64,000 nt of DNA from Rhodoligotrophos sp. CJ14. GTDB lineage: Bacteria; Pseudomonadota; Alphaproteobacteria; Rhizobiales; Im1. Of this stretch, positions 26,001-35,949 are shown one piece after another. How positions within the stretch are numbered: position 1 is the stretch's first letter; the number at the start of each line of letters is the position of its first letter. The stretch covers positions 4,352,001-4,416,000 of the forward strand of contig NZ_CP133319.1 in NCBI RefSeq assembly GCF_038811545.1, written 5' to 3'. The notes below the pieces were generated by a model. That model was given only the letters and a program-made list of their open reading frames with translations. It made no database searches and was not told the origin of the DNA. The position numbers were made by a program, and so were the translations under genes.

Positions 26001-27341
26001 CTACTCCACCGCGTTTGGGACTTCGGCGATCAGATCATACTCTTCGCTGTCGATGATCCGCGCCCGATAGATTTCGCCGGGTGTTAGGTGGGGGTGGTTG
26101 GGAAGGAAGACATTGCCGTCGATCTCGGGCGCATCCCAGATCGTGCGGCCGATGGCCTCTTCCATTTCCTCGTCCACCTCATCGATGATCACATCGACCT
26201 CGCGACCCACTTTTCCCCCGAGAATCTCACGGCTGATCTCGGCCTGAGCTTCCATGAAGCGGGCCCAGCGCTCCTCCTTCACCTCTTCCGGCACGGGCTC
26301 GGCCAGAGCATTGGCCGCGGCGCCCTGAACTGGCTCATATTTGAAGCAGCCGACCCGTTCGAGCCGTGCTTCTTTCAGCCAATCGAGAAGGAATGTGAAA
26401 TCCTCCTCCGTCTCGCCGGGAAAGCCGACAATGAAGGTCGAGCGCAGACAGAGATCGGGGCAGATCGCACGCCACTGCCGCAGCCGATCGAGCACCTTCA
26501 CCTGGTTCGCCGGCCGGCGCATGGCCTTGAGCACTTGCGGGCTCGCATGCTGAAACGGAATATCGAGATAGGGCAGGATCTTTCCCTCTGCCATCAGAGG
26601 AATGAGCCCGTCCACATGCGGGTAGGGATAGACGTAATGGAGCCTGACCCAGGCGCCGAGCTCGCCCAGCGCTGAGGCCAGCGGCACGATGCGCGCTTCG
26701 ATCTCCTGGCCGCGGAACTTGCTGGCTGCATATTTGAGGTCGAGCCCATAGGCGCTGGTGTCCTGAGAGATCACCAGCAGTTCCTTCACTCCAGCCTTCA
26801 CCAGCCGTTCGGCCTCATACATCACATTCGCCGCGGGCCGCGAGCGAAGATCGCCCCTGAGGCTCGGAATGATGCAGAACGAGCAGCGATTATTGCAGCC
26901 TTCGGAGATCTTCAGATAGGCATAGTGCCGGGGCGTGAGGCGCAGGCCCTCCGGCGGCACGATATCGACGAACGGATCATGGACCGGTGGCACGGCCGCA
27001 TGCACGGCGGCGACCACCTCCTCATACTGATGCGGTCCCGTGATCGCCAATACATCCGGATGGCTATCCCGGATGCGTTCGGCCTCGACGCCCATGCAGC
27101 CTGTCACGATCACCCGGCCATTCTCCGACATGGCCTCACCGATCGCCGCCAGCGACTCCTCCTTCGCGCTGTCCAGAAAGCCGCAAGTATTGACGATGAC
27201 CACATCGGCACCGTCATAGCTTGGCGAGATCGCATAGCCTCCGGCCCGCAACTGGGTGAGGATGCGCTCGCTATCGACAAGAGCCTTGGGGCAACCGAGG
27301 CTGACCATGCCCACGGTCGGGATATGCGTGTCGGATTTCAA
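26001..27341 (-). CDS. rimO: Ribosomal protein S12 methylthiotransferase RimO
   Basis: A 446-residue radical-SAM enzyme that methylthiolates the conserved aspartate of ribosomal protein S12. The N-terminal cluster cysteines are Cys17, Cys53 and Cys82. The radical-SAM triad is Cys149-x3-Cys153-x2-Cys156 (CNNRCSFC). The N-terminal [13 protein letters not shown] is the RimO/MiaB UPF0004 signature, and a TRAM-like C-terminus is present. It starts at TTG 27341; no better in-frame start is visible. It is monocistronic or follows the cyclase gene by 38 bases on the same strand. Confidence 0.93.
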   Translation of the reverse strand: MKSDTHIPTVGMVSLGCPKALVDSERILTQLRAGGYAISPSYDGADVVIVNTCGFLDSAKEESLAAIGEAMSENGRVIVTGCMGVEAERIRDSHPDVLAITGPHQYEEVVAAVHAAVPPVHDPFVDIVPPEGLRLTPRHYAYLKISEGCNNRCSFCIIPSLRGDLRSRPAANVMYEAERLVKAGVKELLVISQDTSAYGLDLKYAASKFRGQEIEARIVPLASALGELGAWVRLHYVYPYPHVDGLIPLMAEGKILPYLDIPFQHASPQVLKAMRRPANQVKVLDRLRQWRAICPDLCLRSTFIVGFPGETEEDFTFLLDWLKEARLERVGCFKYEPVQGAAANALAEPVPEEVKEERWARFMEAQAEISREILGGKVGREVDVIIDEVDEEMEEAIGRTIWDAPEIDGNVFLPNHPHLTPGEIYRARIIDSEEYDLIAEVPNAVE

Positions 27342-27379
27342 TTCAGTACCGTCGAGGTTAGGAAAGGCGCCTGTTTATC

Positions 27380-28654
27380 CTATTTTGTGGCCCAGGCAAG
27401 GGGCTCGCCTGGCGTGGCGAGCTCGTTCGCGCAGACTTTCGGGTCCGGTGCGAAGACGCCGATGGCATTGGTAAAGCCATGCAGCATGTGTTCGCCCACC
27501 GGCCGCCAGTAGCCTTCAAGGCAGCAGCGGAATTCCTCACTGGCAAGGATGGGTTCGCCAAGCGCCTTGCAGAGTTGCTCGAGCCGCGCCACCTCATTCA
27601 CTGCGGCGCCGAACACCGAAAAGGTTAGCCTGTCCGGCACGCCGACATTTCCGAACATCACATCGCCGAGATGCAGCCCGATGACGCAATCGAGCGGCGC
27701 GCGCCCGAGTGCGGCGCGCTTGTCATTATTGGTGATGAGCCGGTGGCGCGCTTTGAGCGCCGCACCGAGCGCTGACCTGCAGCCCGTATCTGCGTCATCG
27801 GGAAAGATCGCGAGTACCGCATCACCGATAAAGCTCAGGACCTCGCCGCCTGCAGCGACGACTTCGCTGGCGACCATGTCGAAATACTCATTGAGCGTGT
27901 CGATATAATCCTGCCGCGAAAGAAGATCGGCGAGCCGGGTCGAGCCACGCATGTCGGCATACCAGATTGCGGCCCGTATGGTTTCCCCATCCCCCCGCTT
28001 GATCTGACCAGAAAGCACCCGGTTCCCGGCCTGCGCACCCAGATAGGTCTTCACCACGATGCTGGCGAGATTGGTTCGGACCGCCATCTTGCACGCGACC
28101 GCCAGCCTGCGCTGCACCTTCTTGAGCGCTTTCACTTCCTCGTCGAAAAAGCCTTCGGGACGATCGGTCGACCAGGAGCCGGCCATGCCCCGCATATCGG
28201 CCTCGGCTGCATCCTGGAACGGAATCATGAACGCGAAATAATCAACGGCCCCGGCTTCGAGCAGATCACGGAAGACCGGAAATTCGTCAGCGGTCTCCTC
28301 ACTGATCATGCGACGCATCCAGGTGACCTGATCGCGCACCATCCTGCCGAATGGACTGGTCTGCCATCCCGTCGGCTGCGATCCATCCGGCTCGTGCAGA
28401 TATTTGTTCACGGTGATGCCTGAGCCGCGCAACCAGGTATACCCGACCGCCCGATACAGCGGATGGATCATCGAAAAGGCGAAGAAACAGCGCAGGAGCG
28501 GAATGCCTGCCGCGACCAGCCGCTCGCAGCAGCCGGTGATAATCGTCTGGATATCGTGGTCCCTGAGGGCCTGGTCCATGAGCCATTCGGATGTCTCCTG
28601 GATCAGATCCTGATCGAGCACCCTCTGCTGCGGTTCAGTATCCACCAGTGTCAT
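27380..28654 (-). CDS. Class III nucleotide cyclase, soluble, with N-terminal sensory region
   Basis: A 424-residue protein. Residues ~1-210 form an unannotated helical/GAF-like region; residues ~225-400 are the cyclase catalytic domain. Both metal-binding aspartates are present: Asp234 (WYADMRGSTRL) and Asp278 (SFIGDAVLAIF). The transition-state Asn and Arg are in AAVNEVARLEQL. The residue that is usually Lys and reads adenine (EVLKFIGD in relatives) is Ser274 here. No membrane helices are seen. It would make cAMP, possibly with altered substrate choice. It is probably transcribed with rimO and divergent from pccA. Confidence 0.85.
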   Translation of the reverse strand: MTLVDTEPQQRVLDQDLIQETSEWLMDQALRDHDIQTIITGCCERLVAAGIPLLRCFFAFSMIHPLYRAVGYTWLRGSGITVNKYLHEPDGSQPTGWQTSPFGRMVRDQVTWMRRMISEETADEFPVFRDLLEAGAVDYFAFMIPFQDAAEADMRGMAGSWSTDRPEGFFDEEVKALKKVQRRLAVACKMAVRTNLASIVVKTYLGAQAGNRVLSGQIKRGDGETIRAAIWYADMRGSTRLADLLSRQDYIDTLNEYFDMVASEVVAAGGEVLSFIGDAVLAIFPDDADTGCRSALGAALKARHRLITNNDKRAALGRAPLDCVIGLHLGDVMFGNVGVPDRLTFSVFGAAVNEVARLEQLCKALGEPILASEEFRCCLEGYWRPVGEHMLHGFTNAIGVFAPDPKVCANELATPGEPLAWATK

Positions 28655-28744
28655 TCCACGCCCTCATTCCCAAACATCGGGAGTTTACGGTAGCAGCCGA
28701 GCCCGTTAAAAGCGCCCTGACGAACGCAGTGGCGGGATGGGCAT

Positions 28745-30760
28745 ATGGTCATGTTCAATAAGATTCTCATCGCAAATCGTGGCGAAATTGCCTGCCGGGT
28801 TATACGCACAGCCAAGAAGATGGGTATTGCGACGGTCGCCGTCTACTCCGATGCTGATATGCGTGCTCTGCATGTACGCGAGGCCGATGAAGCGGTGCGA
28901 ATTGGGCCCGCGCCGGCCTCTCAATCCTATTTGGTGATCGAGGCGATCATTGAGGCCTGCAAATCCACTGGCGCACAGGCCGTACACCCCGGCTACGGCT
29001 TTTTATCTGAGAATGCAGCCTTCGCCAAGGCGCTGGCAGAGAACGGCATTACCTTCATCGGCCCCAACATCCGGGCCATCGAGGCAATGGGCGACAAGAT
29101 CGAGTCCAAGCGCTTCGCCGATGCCGCGGGGGTGAACACTGTCCCCGGCTTCCTCGGCGAGATCGAAACCCCTGAGGATGCCATCCGCATTGCCGACGAG
29201 ATCGGCTATCCCGTTATGATCAAGGCCTCTGCCGGTGGCGGCGGCAAGGGCATGCGGATTGCCAACTCGCGCAACGAGGTGAAGGAAGGCTTCGAGCTCG
29301 CCCGTGCTGAAGCCAAGTCGAGCTTCGGCGACGAGCGCGTGTTCATAGAGAAATTCGTGGTCAATCCCCGCCACATCGAAATTCAGGTTCTCGGCGACAA
29401 GCATGGCAATGTCATCTATCTCGCCGAGCGTGAATGTTCGATCCAGCGCCGCAATCAGAAGGTGATCGAAGAGGCGCCCAGCGCCTTCCTCGACGAGAAG
29501 ACGCGCGCCGCTATGGGCGAGCAGGCGGTCGCTCTCGCCAAGGCGGTGAATTATGAAAGCGCCGGCACCGTCGAGTTCATCGTCGACCAGGAGAAGAACT
29601 TTTACTTCCTCGAGATGAACACACGTCTGCAGGTGGAGCATCCCGTCACCGAGCTGATCACCGGCGTTGATCTGGTCGAGCAGATGATCCGCGTCGCGGC
29701 CGGCGAGGAGCTGAGCCTGAAGCAGGACGCCATCAAGCTCAACGGCTGGGCCATTGAAAGCCGTGTCTATGCGGAAGATCCATACCGCAACTTCCTGCCC
29801 TCCACGGGCCGGCTGGTGCGCTACCGGCCCCCGGCGGAAGGAACGGATGACCGCGGCATGATCATCCGAAATGACACAGGTGTGTATGAGGGCGGCGAAA
29901 TTTCGATCTATTATGATCCGATGATCGCCAAGCTCTGCACCTGGGCGCCCACCCGGGAAGAAGCAACCCGGCACATGTCGGCCGCGCTGGACGCGTTCTA
30001 TATCGATGGCATCCAGCACAACATCCCGTTTGTGTCCGCCATTATGGCCCATCCGCGCTGGATCTCGGGCGCGCTGACCACGGGCTTCATTGCCGAGGAA
30101 TTTCCGGAAGGCTTCAAGGGCGCATCTGTCGATGCCGACCTCAAGCTGAGGCTTTCAGCCGTGGCAGCCTTCCTCGACCATGTGGAGAATGAGCGCAAGC
30201 GTCATATCACTGGCCAGCTCCGCGGCAAGCCCGTGATCTTCACCCGCGAGCGGGTTGTGAAGCTTGATGACGAATGGCGCTCGTTCCTGGTGGATGACGA
30301 GGAAGGCGATACGATCTTCCTGCGCTCCCGGGATGGCACAGCTGACCTTGAGCTCACCGGCGACTGGCGGCCCGGAGATTTGGTTTGGCGGGGCAGTGTC
30401 GATGGGACACCGATGACGGTTCAGGTCCGGCGGACGCTGAATGGCTATCGGCTGGCCCATGCCGGGGTTGAGGCGGTGGCCCATGTCTATACCGGGCGGG
30501 AGGCCGAGCTTGCCAAGCTCATGCCGGAGAAGCTGCCTCCGGATACTTCGCGCATGCTGCTATGCCCGATGCCCGGTCTGATGATTTCGGTCGATGTCAA
30601 TGTGGGCGATGAGGTCAAGGCGGGCCAGGCTGTCTGCGTGATCGAGGCGATGAAAATGCAGAACGTCTTGCGCGCTGAGCGCGATGGCGTGGTGTCGGCG
30701 ATCAACGCGGAACCTGGCGCGACACTTGCAGTCGGCGATGTCATCATGGAATTCGAGTGA
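28745..30760 (+). CDS. pccA: Acetyl/propionyl-CoA carboxylase alpha subunit (PccA-type)
   Basis: A 671-residue biotin-dependent enzyme subunit. The biotin carboxylase domain covers residues ~1-450, with FNKILIANRGEIACRV, the ATP-grasp glycine loop KASAGGGGKGMR and EMNTRLQVEHPVTE. A BT linker follows, then a C-terminal biotinyl domain with EAMKMQN (Lys637). The length and this domain order fit the propionyl-CoA carboxylase alpha chain, which feeds propionate, odd-chain acids and branched amino acids to methylmalonyl-CoA. The beta subunit is not in the window. The ATG at 28751 is an equally good start and matches the usual MFNKIL opening. Confidence 0.9.
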   Translation: MVMFNKILIANRGEIACRVIRTAKKMGIATVAVYSDADMRALHVREADEAVRIGPAPASQSYLVIEAIIEACKSTGAQAVHPGYGFLSENAAFAKALAENGITFIGPNIRAIEAMGDKIESKRFADAAGVNTVPGFLGEIETPEDAIRIADEIGYPVMIKASAGGGGKGMRIANSRNEVKEGFELARAEAKSSFGDERVFIEKFVVNPRHIEIQVLGDKHGNVIYLAERECSIQRRNQKVIEEAPSAFLDEKTRAAMGEQAVALAKAVNYESAGTVEFIVDQEKNFYFLEMNTRLQVEHPVTELITGVDLVEQMIRVAAGEELSLKQDAIKLNGWAIESRVYAEDPYRNFLPSTGRLVRYRPPAEGTDDRGMIIRNDTGVYEGGEISIYYDPMIAKLCTWAPTREEATRHMSAALDAFYIDGIQHNIPFVSAIMAHPRWISGALTTGFIAEEFPEGFKGASVDADLKLRLSAVAAFLDHVENERKRHITGQLRGKPVIFTRERVVKLDDEWRSFLVDDEEGDTIFLRSRDGTADLELTGDWRPGDLVWRGSVDGTPMTVQVRRTLNGYRLAHAGVEAVAHVYTGREAELAKLMPEKLPPDTSRMLLCPMPGLMISVDVNVGDEVKAGQAVCVIEAMKMQNVLRAERDGVVSAINAEPGATLAVGDVIMEFE

Positions 30761-30772
30761 GGCTCACCCGTT

Positions 30773-30828
30773 TACTCTAGTATCCACACAGCAAACCGGT
30801 TGCGTCTGCTTTATGGCAGGCTAGAGTA
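30773..30828. promoter_or_regulatory. 8-bp inverted repeat upstream of the Rrf2 gene
   Basis: TACTCTAG (30773-30780) and its complement CTAGAGTA (30821-30828) lie 40 bases apart in the 114-base pccA-rrf2 gap. It may be a weak stem-loop ending pccA transcription or a pair of operator half-sites for the downstream regulator. Confidence 0.35.
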
Positions 30829-30874
30829 GGGTATAAGACAAGGCGATCCGGATAACCCGGTTCAACCTGACGTA

Positions 30875-31381
30875 ATGATCTCGCAGAAGACCAAATACGC
30901 CTTGCAGGCGCTGATCGTTCTTGCCCGCGCGGGGCGAGGCGTGGTCGTGAATATCGGCGAACTGGCGGAGGCGCGTGGGATTCCCCCGCGCTTCCTGGAA
31001 CAGATCCTGCTGATCCTGAAGCATAATGCTCTGGTGGCGAGCCGGCGTGGGCCTCGCGGCGGCTACACCCTCCTGCGCTCGCCCTCGGAAATCACGATCG
31101 GCTCCATCCTCAGGATGGTCGAAGGCCCCTTGGCGCCACTACCCTGTTTGTCGAAGCGCGCCTACCGTCGCTGCGAAGATTGCGCGGATGAAGGCTCTTG
31201 CGAGATTCGCCGCATATTCTTCGAGGTTCATCAGGCAACGACCAATGTGCTGGACCGTTTGACGCTAAAAGATGCGCTCGCCGACACACCGTCGTGGCAG
31301 GCGCTTGGTCTCGCCGAGAACGCCCAAGATGCCGCTGAAGAGGCGAAATCGGAGCCGGCAACGCCCGCGATCAGCGGCTGA
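30875..31381 (+). CDS. Rrf2-family transcriptional regulator, probably of sulfur uptake
   Basis: A 168-residue protein. The winged HTH spans residues ~1-85 (MISQKTKYALQALIVLARAG, then GELAEARGIPPRFLEQILLILK and SRRGPRGGYTLLR), typical of Rrf2/CymR/IscR. Four cysteines (Cys91, 100, 103 and 109) lie where IscR-type members hold an iron-sulfur cluster, though the spacing is not identical. It precedes the sulfate importer by 108 bases on the same strand, so control of sulfate uptake is inferred. It might also respond to cluster state or to cysteine-synthesis intermediates. Confidence 0.87.
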   Translation: MISQKTKYALQALIVLARAGRGVVVNIGELAEARGIPPRFLEQILLILKHNALVASRRGPRGGYTLLRSPSEITIGSILRMVEGPLAPLPCLSKRAYRRCEDCADEGSCEIRRIFFEVHQATTNVLDRLTLKDALADTPSWQALGLAENAQDAAEEAKSEPATPAISG

Positions 31382-31489
31382 TTAACTTGGGCAAGGCGGG
31401 AAAAACCCGTGGGTCATCTACGGCAGCGCAGTTGACAAACCCAAGCGGACAAGTCGACATTAACGCGAACAGAACAGAGGAGGCATGCC

Positions 31490-32524
31490 ATGGCATCCAA
31501 CTCACGGAGTTCGCGTCTCAGGCTCTTTGCGGCCGGCCTTCTGCTTCTGCTCGGGGCATTACCAGTTCACCCGGCTGCGGCGGCCAGTATCAATCTCCTT
31601 AACATCTCCTATGACCCCACCCGGGAGTTCTATCGCGACTTCAATGCGGCCTTTGCCAAGCATTGGAGCGAAAAGACGGGCGATACCGTCTCCGTCAGAG
31701 TATCCCATGGCGGATCGGGCAAACAGGCTCGCGCCGTGATCGATGGTATTGACGCCGATGTGGTCACCTTGGCCCTTGCCGCCGATATCGATGCGATCGC
31801 GAAGGCGACCGGCAAGATACCGGCCGATTGGCAGTCGAAACTGCCGAGCAACAGCGCACCTTATACCTCAACGATCGTGTTTCTCGTCCGCAAGGGAAAT
31901 CCCAAGAACATCAAGGACTGGGACGATCTGGTGCGTGAAGGGGTCCAGGTGATCACGCCCAATCCCAAGACCTCGGGCGGCGCCCGCTGGAATTACCTAG
32001 CCGCTTGGACCTTTGCTCAGGAAAAATATGGAAGCGACGAGAAAGCGCGGGAATTCGTCTCGGCATTGTTCAGCCATGTGCCGGTGCTCGATACCGGCGC
32101 GCGCGGCTCGACGACGACCTTCGTTCAGCGCGGCATTGGCGATGTGCTCCTGGCTTGGGAAAACGAGGCCTTTTTGGCGATCGAGGAACTCGGGCCCGAC
32201 GAGTTCGAGATTGTGATCCCCTCGATCTCGATCCTGGCTGAGCCGCCGGTCGCCGTCGTGACTGGCAATACGGAGAAAAAAGGCACGACAGCGGTCGCCA
32301 GCGCCTATCTTGACTATCTCTATTCACCAGAAGGCCAAACCATCGCCGCGCGGCATCACTATCGTCCGGTGAATCGAGAGGCGGTGGATCCCCAATTGCT
32401 GAAGCAGTTTGCAGATGTGAAGCTTGTGACCATCAATGACCGCTTCGGCGGCTGGGATCAGGTGCAGGATAAACACTTCGGCAGCGGCGGTATATTTGAC
32501 CAGCTTTACCGGCCGGCGAAATAG
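31490..32524 (+). CDS. Sulfate/thiosulfate ABC transporter substrate-binding protein
   Basis: A 344-residue periplasmic protein. A signal peptide of ~32 residues precedes [17 protein letters not shown]. The Sbp/CysP family signature [16 protein letters not shown] (residues ~163-178) and [21 protein letters not shown] are both present. A GAGGAGG ribosome site precedes the ATG. It is the first gene of the sbp-cysT-cysW-cysA operon and captures sulfate (and perhaps thiosulfate). Sbp and CysP cannot be told apart by eye. Confidence 0.92.
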   Translation: MASNSRSSRLRLFAAGLLLLLGALPVHPAAAASINLLNISYDPTREFYRDFNAAFAKHWSEKTGDTVSVRVSHGGSGKQARAVIDGIDADVVTLALAADIDAIAKATGKIPADWQSKLPSNSAPYTSTIVFLVRKGNPKNIKDWDDLVREGVQVITPNPKTSGGARWNYLAAWTFAQEKYGSDEKAREFVSALFSHVPVLDTGARGSTTTFVQRGIGDVLLAWENEAFLAIEELGPDEFEIVIPSISILAEPPVAVVTGNTEKKGTTAVASAYLDYLYSPEGQTIAARHHYRPVNREAVDPQLLKQFADVKLVTINDRFGGWDQVQDKHFGSGGIFDQLYRPAK

Positions 32525-32538
32525 AGGTCAGAAGTGAG

Positions 32539-33387
32539 ATGGCCACAGTGCGACGCCTGAGCATTGCCAAGCCGAGCATATTGCCGGGCTTTGGGCTCGC
32601 ACTGGGCTTCACCTTGACCTATCTGAGCTTTATCGTCCTTCTGCCCTTGGCCACGCTGGTCCTCAAGACCGCATCCATGGGTTGGGATCGCTTCTGGGCG
32701 GTGATCACCGACGAGCGCACCTTGGAAGCCCTGAAGCTGAGTTTCGGGGCATCGCTGATCGCAGCCGCCATCAATGCCGTCTTTGGCCTTCTTGTGGCTT
32801 GGGTGATGACCCGCTATCGCTTTCCCGGACGGCGCCTGCTGGACGCACTGGTCGACCTGCCATTTGCCTTGCCGACCGCTGTCGCCGGTATTGCGCTGAC
32901 GGCCCTTTACTCTCCCAAAGGATGGATCGGTCAGCTCCTCGAGCCGCTCGGCATAAAGGCGGCCTATACACCTCTCGGCATCGTCATTGCGCTCACCTTC
33001 GTGGGACTGCCCTTCGTGGTCCGCACCTTGCAGCCGGTGCTTGCCGACTTAGACCGGGAGCAGGAGGAGGTTGCCGCAACTCTGGGCGCCCGCCGAAGGC
33101 AGACCCTGTGGCGGGTGGTATTTCCAGCCCTGCTGCCCGCGCTGCTCACCGGCTTTGCCCTCGCTTTCGCCCGTGCGGTTGGCGAATATGGCTCGGTGAT
33201 CTTCATCGCGGGCAATATTCCCTATGTCTCCGAGATCGCTCCGCTGCTGATAGCCATAAAGCTGGAGGAGTTTGACTATACGGGTGCCACAGCAATCGCC
33301 ACGGCGATGCTCGTGATCGCCTTCGCGACGCTGCTGCTGCTCAACTTGATCCAAGCCTATGGCAGGAGGCATCATGACAGCGGTTGA
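32539..33387 (+). CDS. cysT: Sulfate ABC transporter permease CysT (CysU)
   Basis: A 282-residue inner-membrane permease with six predicted helices. [20 protein letters not shown] and the EAA loop ([21 protein letters not shown], then [12 protein letters not shown]) match Cys[15 protein letters not shown] is a family hallmark. It starts 14 bases after the binding protein and overlaps cysW by 14 bases, so the two permeases are translationally coupled. Confidence 0.93.
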   Translation: MATVRRLSIAKPSILPGFGLALGFTLTYLSFIVLLPLATLVLKTASMGWDRFWAVITDERTLEALKLSFGASLIAAAINAVFGLLVAWVMTRYRFPGRRLLDALVDLPFALPTAVAGIALTALYSPKGWIGQLLEPLGIKAAYTPLGIVIALTFVGLPFVVRTLQPVLADLDREQEEVAATLGARRRQTLWRVVFPALLPALLTGFALAFARAVGEYGSVIFIAGNIPYVSEIAPLLIAIKLEEFDYTGATAIATAMLVIAFATLLLLNLIQAYGRRHHDSG

Positions 33388-34252
33388 GCTTGTGACACCT
33401 CCGCGCCTTGAGCGCACTGCAGCCACCGACGAGCCCCGCTGGGTGCGCTATGCCGCGATCGGGACTGCCGTCGCGTTCCTCGTGCTCTTTCTCCTGCTGC
33501 CGCTGATCCTCGTCTTTGCCGAAGCCTTGCGGCAAGGTTTGGCCGCTTATCTCGACGCGATCAGCGAGCCGGACAGTCTCGCGGCCATTCGCCTGACCCT
33601 CCTCGTTGCGGCCATAGCGGTTCCCGCGAACCTGATTTTCGGACTGGCGGCCTCCTGGGCCATTGCCAAATTTGAATTTAAGGGCAAGAGCCTGCTGATG
33701 ACCCTGATCGATCTGCCATTTTCGATTTCGCCGGTTATCGCGGGGCTTGTCTATGTCTTGGTCTTCGGTGCGAACAGCTATCTCGGGGCATGGCTGCAAA
33801 GCCACGGCATCACCATCATCTTTGCCGTGCCCGGCATAGTCTTGGCCACGATCTTCGTAACCTTTCCCTTCGTGGCACGCGAATTGATCCCTTTGATGCA
33901 GGACCAGGGCAAGCAGGATGAGGAGGCAGCCCTTTCGCTGGGGGCGCGCGGCTGGCAGACCTTCCTGTTCATCACCATACCCAACGCGAAATGGGCGCTT
34001 CTCTACGGCGTGCTTCTCTGTAACGCGCGCGCCATGGGCGAATTCGGTGCGGTCTCCGTGGTGTCGGGCCATATCCGCGGCGAAACCAACACCATGCCGC
34101 TGCACGTGGAGATCCTCTACAACGAATATGCCTTCGTCGGCGCCTTTGCCGTGGCCTCGCTGCTGGCGCTGCTTGCGCTGGTGACCTTGGTCGTGAAATC
34201 ATTTCTGGAATGGCGCTTTGCTGCCGAGCTCGCCAATGGCGCGCGGCACTAA
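33374..34252 (+). CDS. cysW: Sulfate ABC transporter permease CysW
   Basis: A 292-residue permease. The ATG at 33374 has AGGAGG at 33364-33369 and lies inside the end of cysT. Family landmarks are [21 protein letters not shown], the EAA loop ([19 protein letters not shown], then [12 protein letters not shown]) and [16 protein letters not shown]. It pairs with CysT to form the channel. Confidence 0.93.
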   Translation: MTAVELVTPPRLERTAATDEPRWVRYAAIGTAVAFLVLFLLLPLILVFAEALRQGLAAYLDAISEPDSLAAIRLTLLVAAIAVPANLIFGLAASWAIAKFEFKGKSLLMTLIDLPFSISPVIAGLVYVLVFGANSYLGAWLQSHGITIIFAVPGIVLATIFVTFPFVARELIPLMQDQGKQDEEAALSLGARGWQTFLFITIPNAKWALLYGVLLCNARAMGEFGAVSVVSGHIRGETNTMPLHVEILYNEYAFVGAFAVASLLALLALVTLVVKSFLEWRFAAELANGARH

Positions 34253-34266
34253 CAGGGACCGGCAAT

Positions 34267-35415
34267 ATGGTTGCGCAGGTAATGTCGAGCCCATACGAGG
34301 CCCAGTTCGAGGCGACCCCGGCAACCGGCTCACGCAATCCGGGACATTGGGGCCAGCCGATCGAAGTGACCGTGCAAGGTGTTCGCAAGGCCTTCAATGG
34401 CACGCCTGCACTCCATGATGTCTCCCTCAACATCCGTCCGGGCGAGCTCATTGCGTTGCTGGGACCGTCGGGCTCCGGTAAGACGACCCTCCTGCGCATC
34501 TTAGGCGGCCTCGATGAGCCGAGCGCTGGCCGTGTGCTTTTTGGCGCGGAAGATGCCCTGCGCCTTTCCGTTCAGGAGCGCAATGTCGGCTTCGTCTTTC
34601 AGCATTACGCTCTGTTTCGGCACATGACCGTGCTCGACAATGTGGCCTTTGGGCTGAAGGTGAGGCCGGCGGGCCGGCGGCCGTCTCGCGCCGAAATCCG
34701 CGAACGCGCGCTGATGCTGATCAAGCTCGTGCAGCTTGAAGGCCTCGAGAAGCGCTATCCGGCTCAGCTCTCCGGGGGCCAGCGCCAGCGGGTGGCGCTC
34801 GCCCGTGCCTTGGCCATCGAGCCACGCATCCTTCTCCTGGATGAGCCATTCGGGGCCCTCGATGCCAAGGTGCGCAAGGATCTCCGGCGGTGGCTCCGTG
34901 AACTGCATGACCAGACCGGTCATACGACCGTCTTTGTGACCCATGACCAGGAAGAAGCCCTTGAGCTGGCCGACCGTGTGGTGGTGATGAGCAATGGGCG
35001 CATTGAGCAAGTCGGCACCCCGGACGAGATCTATGACAAGCCCGCCACCCCCTTCGTCGCCGGCTTCATCGGCGAGGTCGGTCGGTTCGAGGTGACCGTG
35101 ACCGCAGGACAAGCCTTCCTTGGCCAGCACCGGGTCAATCTTCCTGAGACACCCGGCGCCGGCCGCTATGCAGTTTTCGTCCGCCCGCAAGATATCGCGG
35201 TCGGCCCCGCGGCGCCGGATGGCTTGCAGGGCACGGTCCGTGCAGTGCGCCGGCATGGAGGCTTGCGGCGGGCAGAAATCGTGCTCGCCGATGGATCCTC
35301 GGTTGTGGAAGCAGATTGCCCTTTGGACGAGGGGCTGAGAACCGGCCAGCACGTCGCTGTTACCTTCAGCCGTATCTCATTATTCCCCGCCGATGATCAC
35401 AGACCTGAATGGTAG
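34267..35415 (+). CDS. cysA: Sulfate/thiosulfate ABC transporter ATP-binding protein CysA
   Basis: A 382-residue ATPase. Walker A is GPSGSGKTT, the Q-loop FVFQHYALF, the signature LSGGQRQR, Walker [14 protein letters not shown] and the switch His is in [12 protein letters not shown]-terminal TOBE-like domain (RPQDIAVGP and following) is present. The ATG at 34267 is used; the frame is open into cysW, and ATG 34282 is a further option. About 35 extra N-terminal residues precede the usual start of the domain. It completes the importer. Confidence 0.92.
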   Translation: MVAQVMSSPYEAQFEATPATGSRNPGHWGQPIEVTVQGVRKAFNGTPALHDVSLNIRPGELIALLGPSGSGKTTLLRILGGLDEPSAGRVLFGAEDALRLSVQERNVGFVFQHYALFRHMTVLDNVAFGLKVRPAGRRPSRAEIRERALMLIKLVQLEGLEKRYPAQLSGGQRQRVALARALAIEPRILLLDEPFGALDAKVRKDLRRWLRELHDQTGHTTVFVTHDQEEALELADRVVVMSNGRIEQVGTPDEIYDKPATPFVAGFIGEVGRFEVTVTAGQAFLGQHRVNLPETPGAGRYAVFVRPQDIAVGPAAPDGLQGTVRAVRRHGGLRRAEIVLADGSSVVEADCPLDEGLRTGQHVAVTFSRISLFPADDHRPEW

Positions 35416-35475
35416 ACTGGCTTGGCCGCGCAAATGGACTTGCGTGAGGGAAGAAAATGCGCCCATGCAGGCATT

Positions 35476-35517
35476 TAGAGCGGTTTTTGCAATTCAAAGA
35501 ATAGCGGAAACGCTCTA
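35476..35517. repeat. Inverted repeat ended by TAGAGCG/CGCTCTA
   Basis: TAGAGCG (35476-35482) and CGCTCTA (35511-35517) flank a 28-base AT-rich centre between cysA and the DUF805 gene. It could form a transcript-end hairpin. Short dispersed palindromes ending in GAGCG/CGCTC are common between genes in Rhizobiales, so it may be a dispersed repeat. Confidence 0.4.
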
Positions 35518-35557
35518 GGATCGAACGCTGGGCCTGCGTAACTGCGCTGGAGGGGAT

Positions 35558-35899
35558 ATGAATGCGATCGACTGGAAGTTCCTGCTCCTCAATTATGAGG
35601 GGCGGATCGGGCGCGGCATGTGGTGGATCGGCATGGTGGCCGTGCTGGTGCTGTCGTTTCTAGCCTATCTCATTTTTGGATCGGACGGACTTCTGGCCTT
35701 GCTGGTCAATCTCGTCCTGTTCTTCCTGACGCTCTGCATTCACATCAAGCGTTGCCATGACCGCGATCAGAGCGGCTGGTGGGTGCTGCTCCTCTTCATC
35801 CCCGTGGTCGGCTTCATTTGGGCGCTGATCAATCTCGGCATACTCGAGGGCACCCGCGGTCCGAACCGCTTCGGTCCGGACCCGGTTGCACAGGCCTGA
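35558..35899 (+). CDS. DUF805 family membrane protein
   Basis: A 113-residue protein with three hydrophobic helices. The DUF805 pattern is clear: FLLLNYEGRIGRGMWWIG at the start, then IKRCHDRDQSGWWVLLLFIP (residues ~68-87), and a Gly/Pro-rich end (EGTRGPNRFGPDP). Members are small inner-membrane proteins of unknown function. The gene stands alone. Confidence 0.92.
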   Translation: MNAIDWKFLLLNYEGRIGRGMWWIGMVAVLVLSFLAYLIFGSDGLLALLVNLVLFFLTLCIHIKRCHDRDQSGWWVLLLFIPVVGFIWALINLGILEGTRGPNRFGPDPVAQA

Positions 35900-35949
35900 G
35901 CCTTCAGCTCCGTCAGGAGGGCAGGGCACCACCAGCCGGAGGCCGCGTC

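Noticed and set aside
29003-30052. 349-codon minus-strand frame opposite pccA
   Set aside because: Antisense shadow of a strongly conserved carboxylase gene; composition typical of such shadows.
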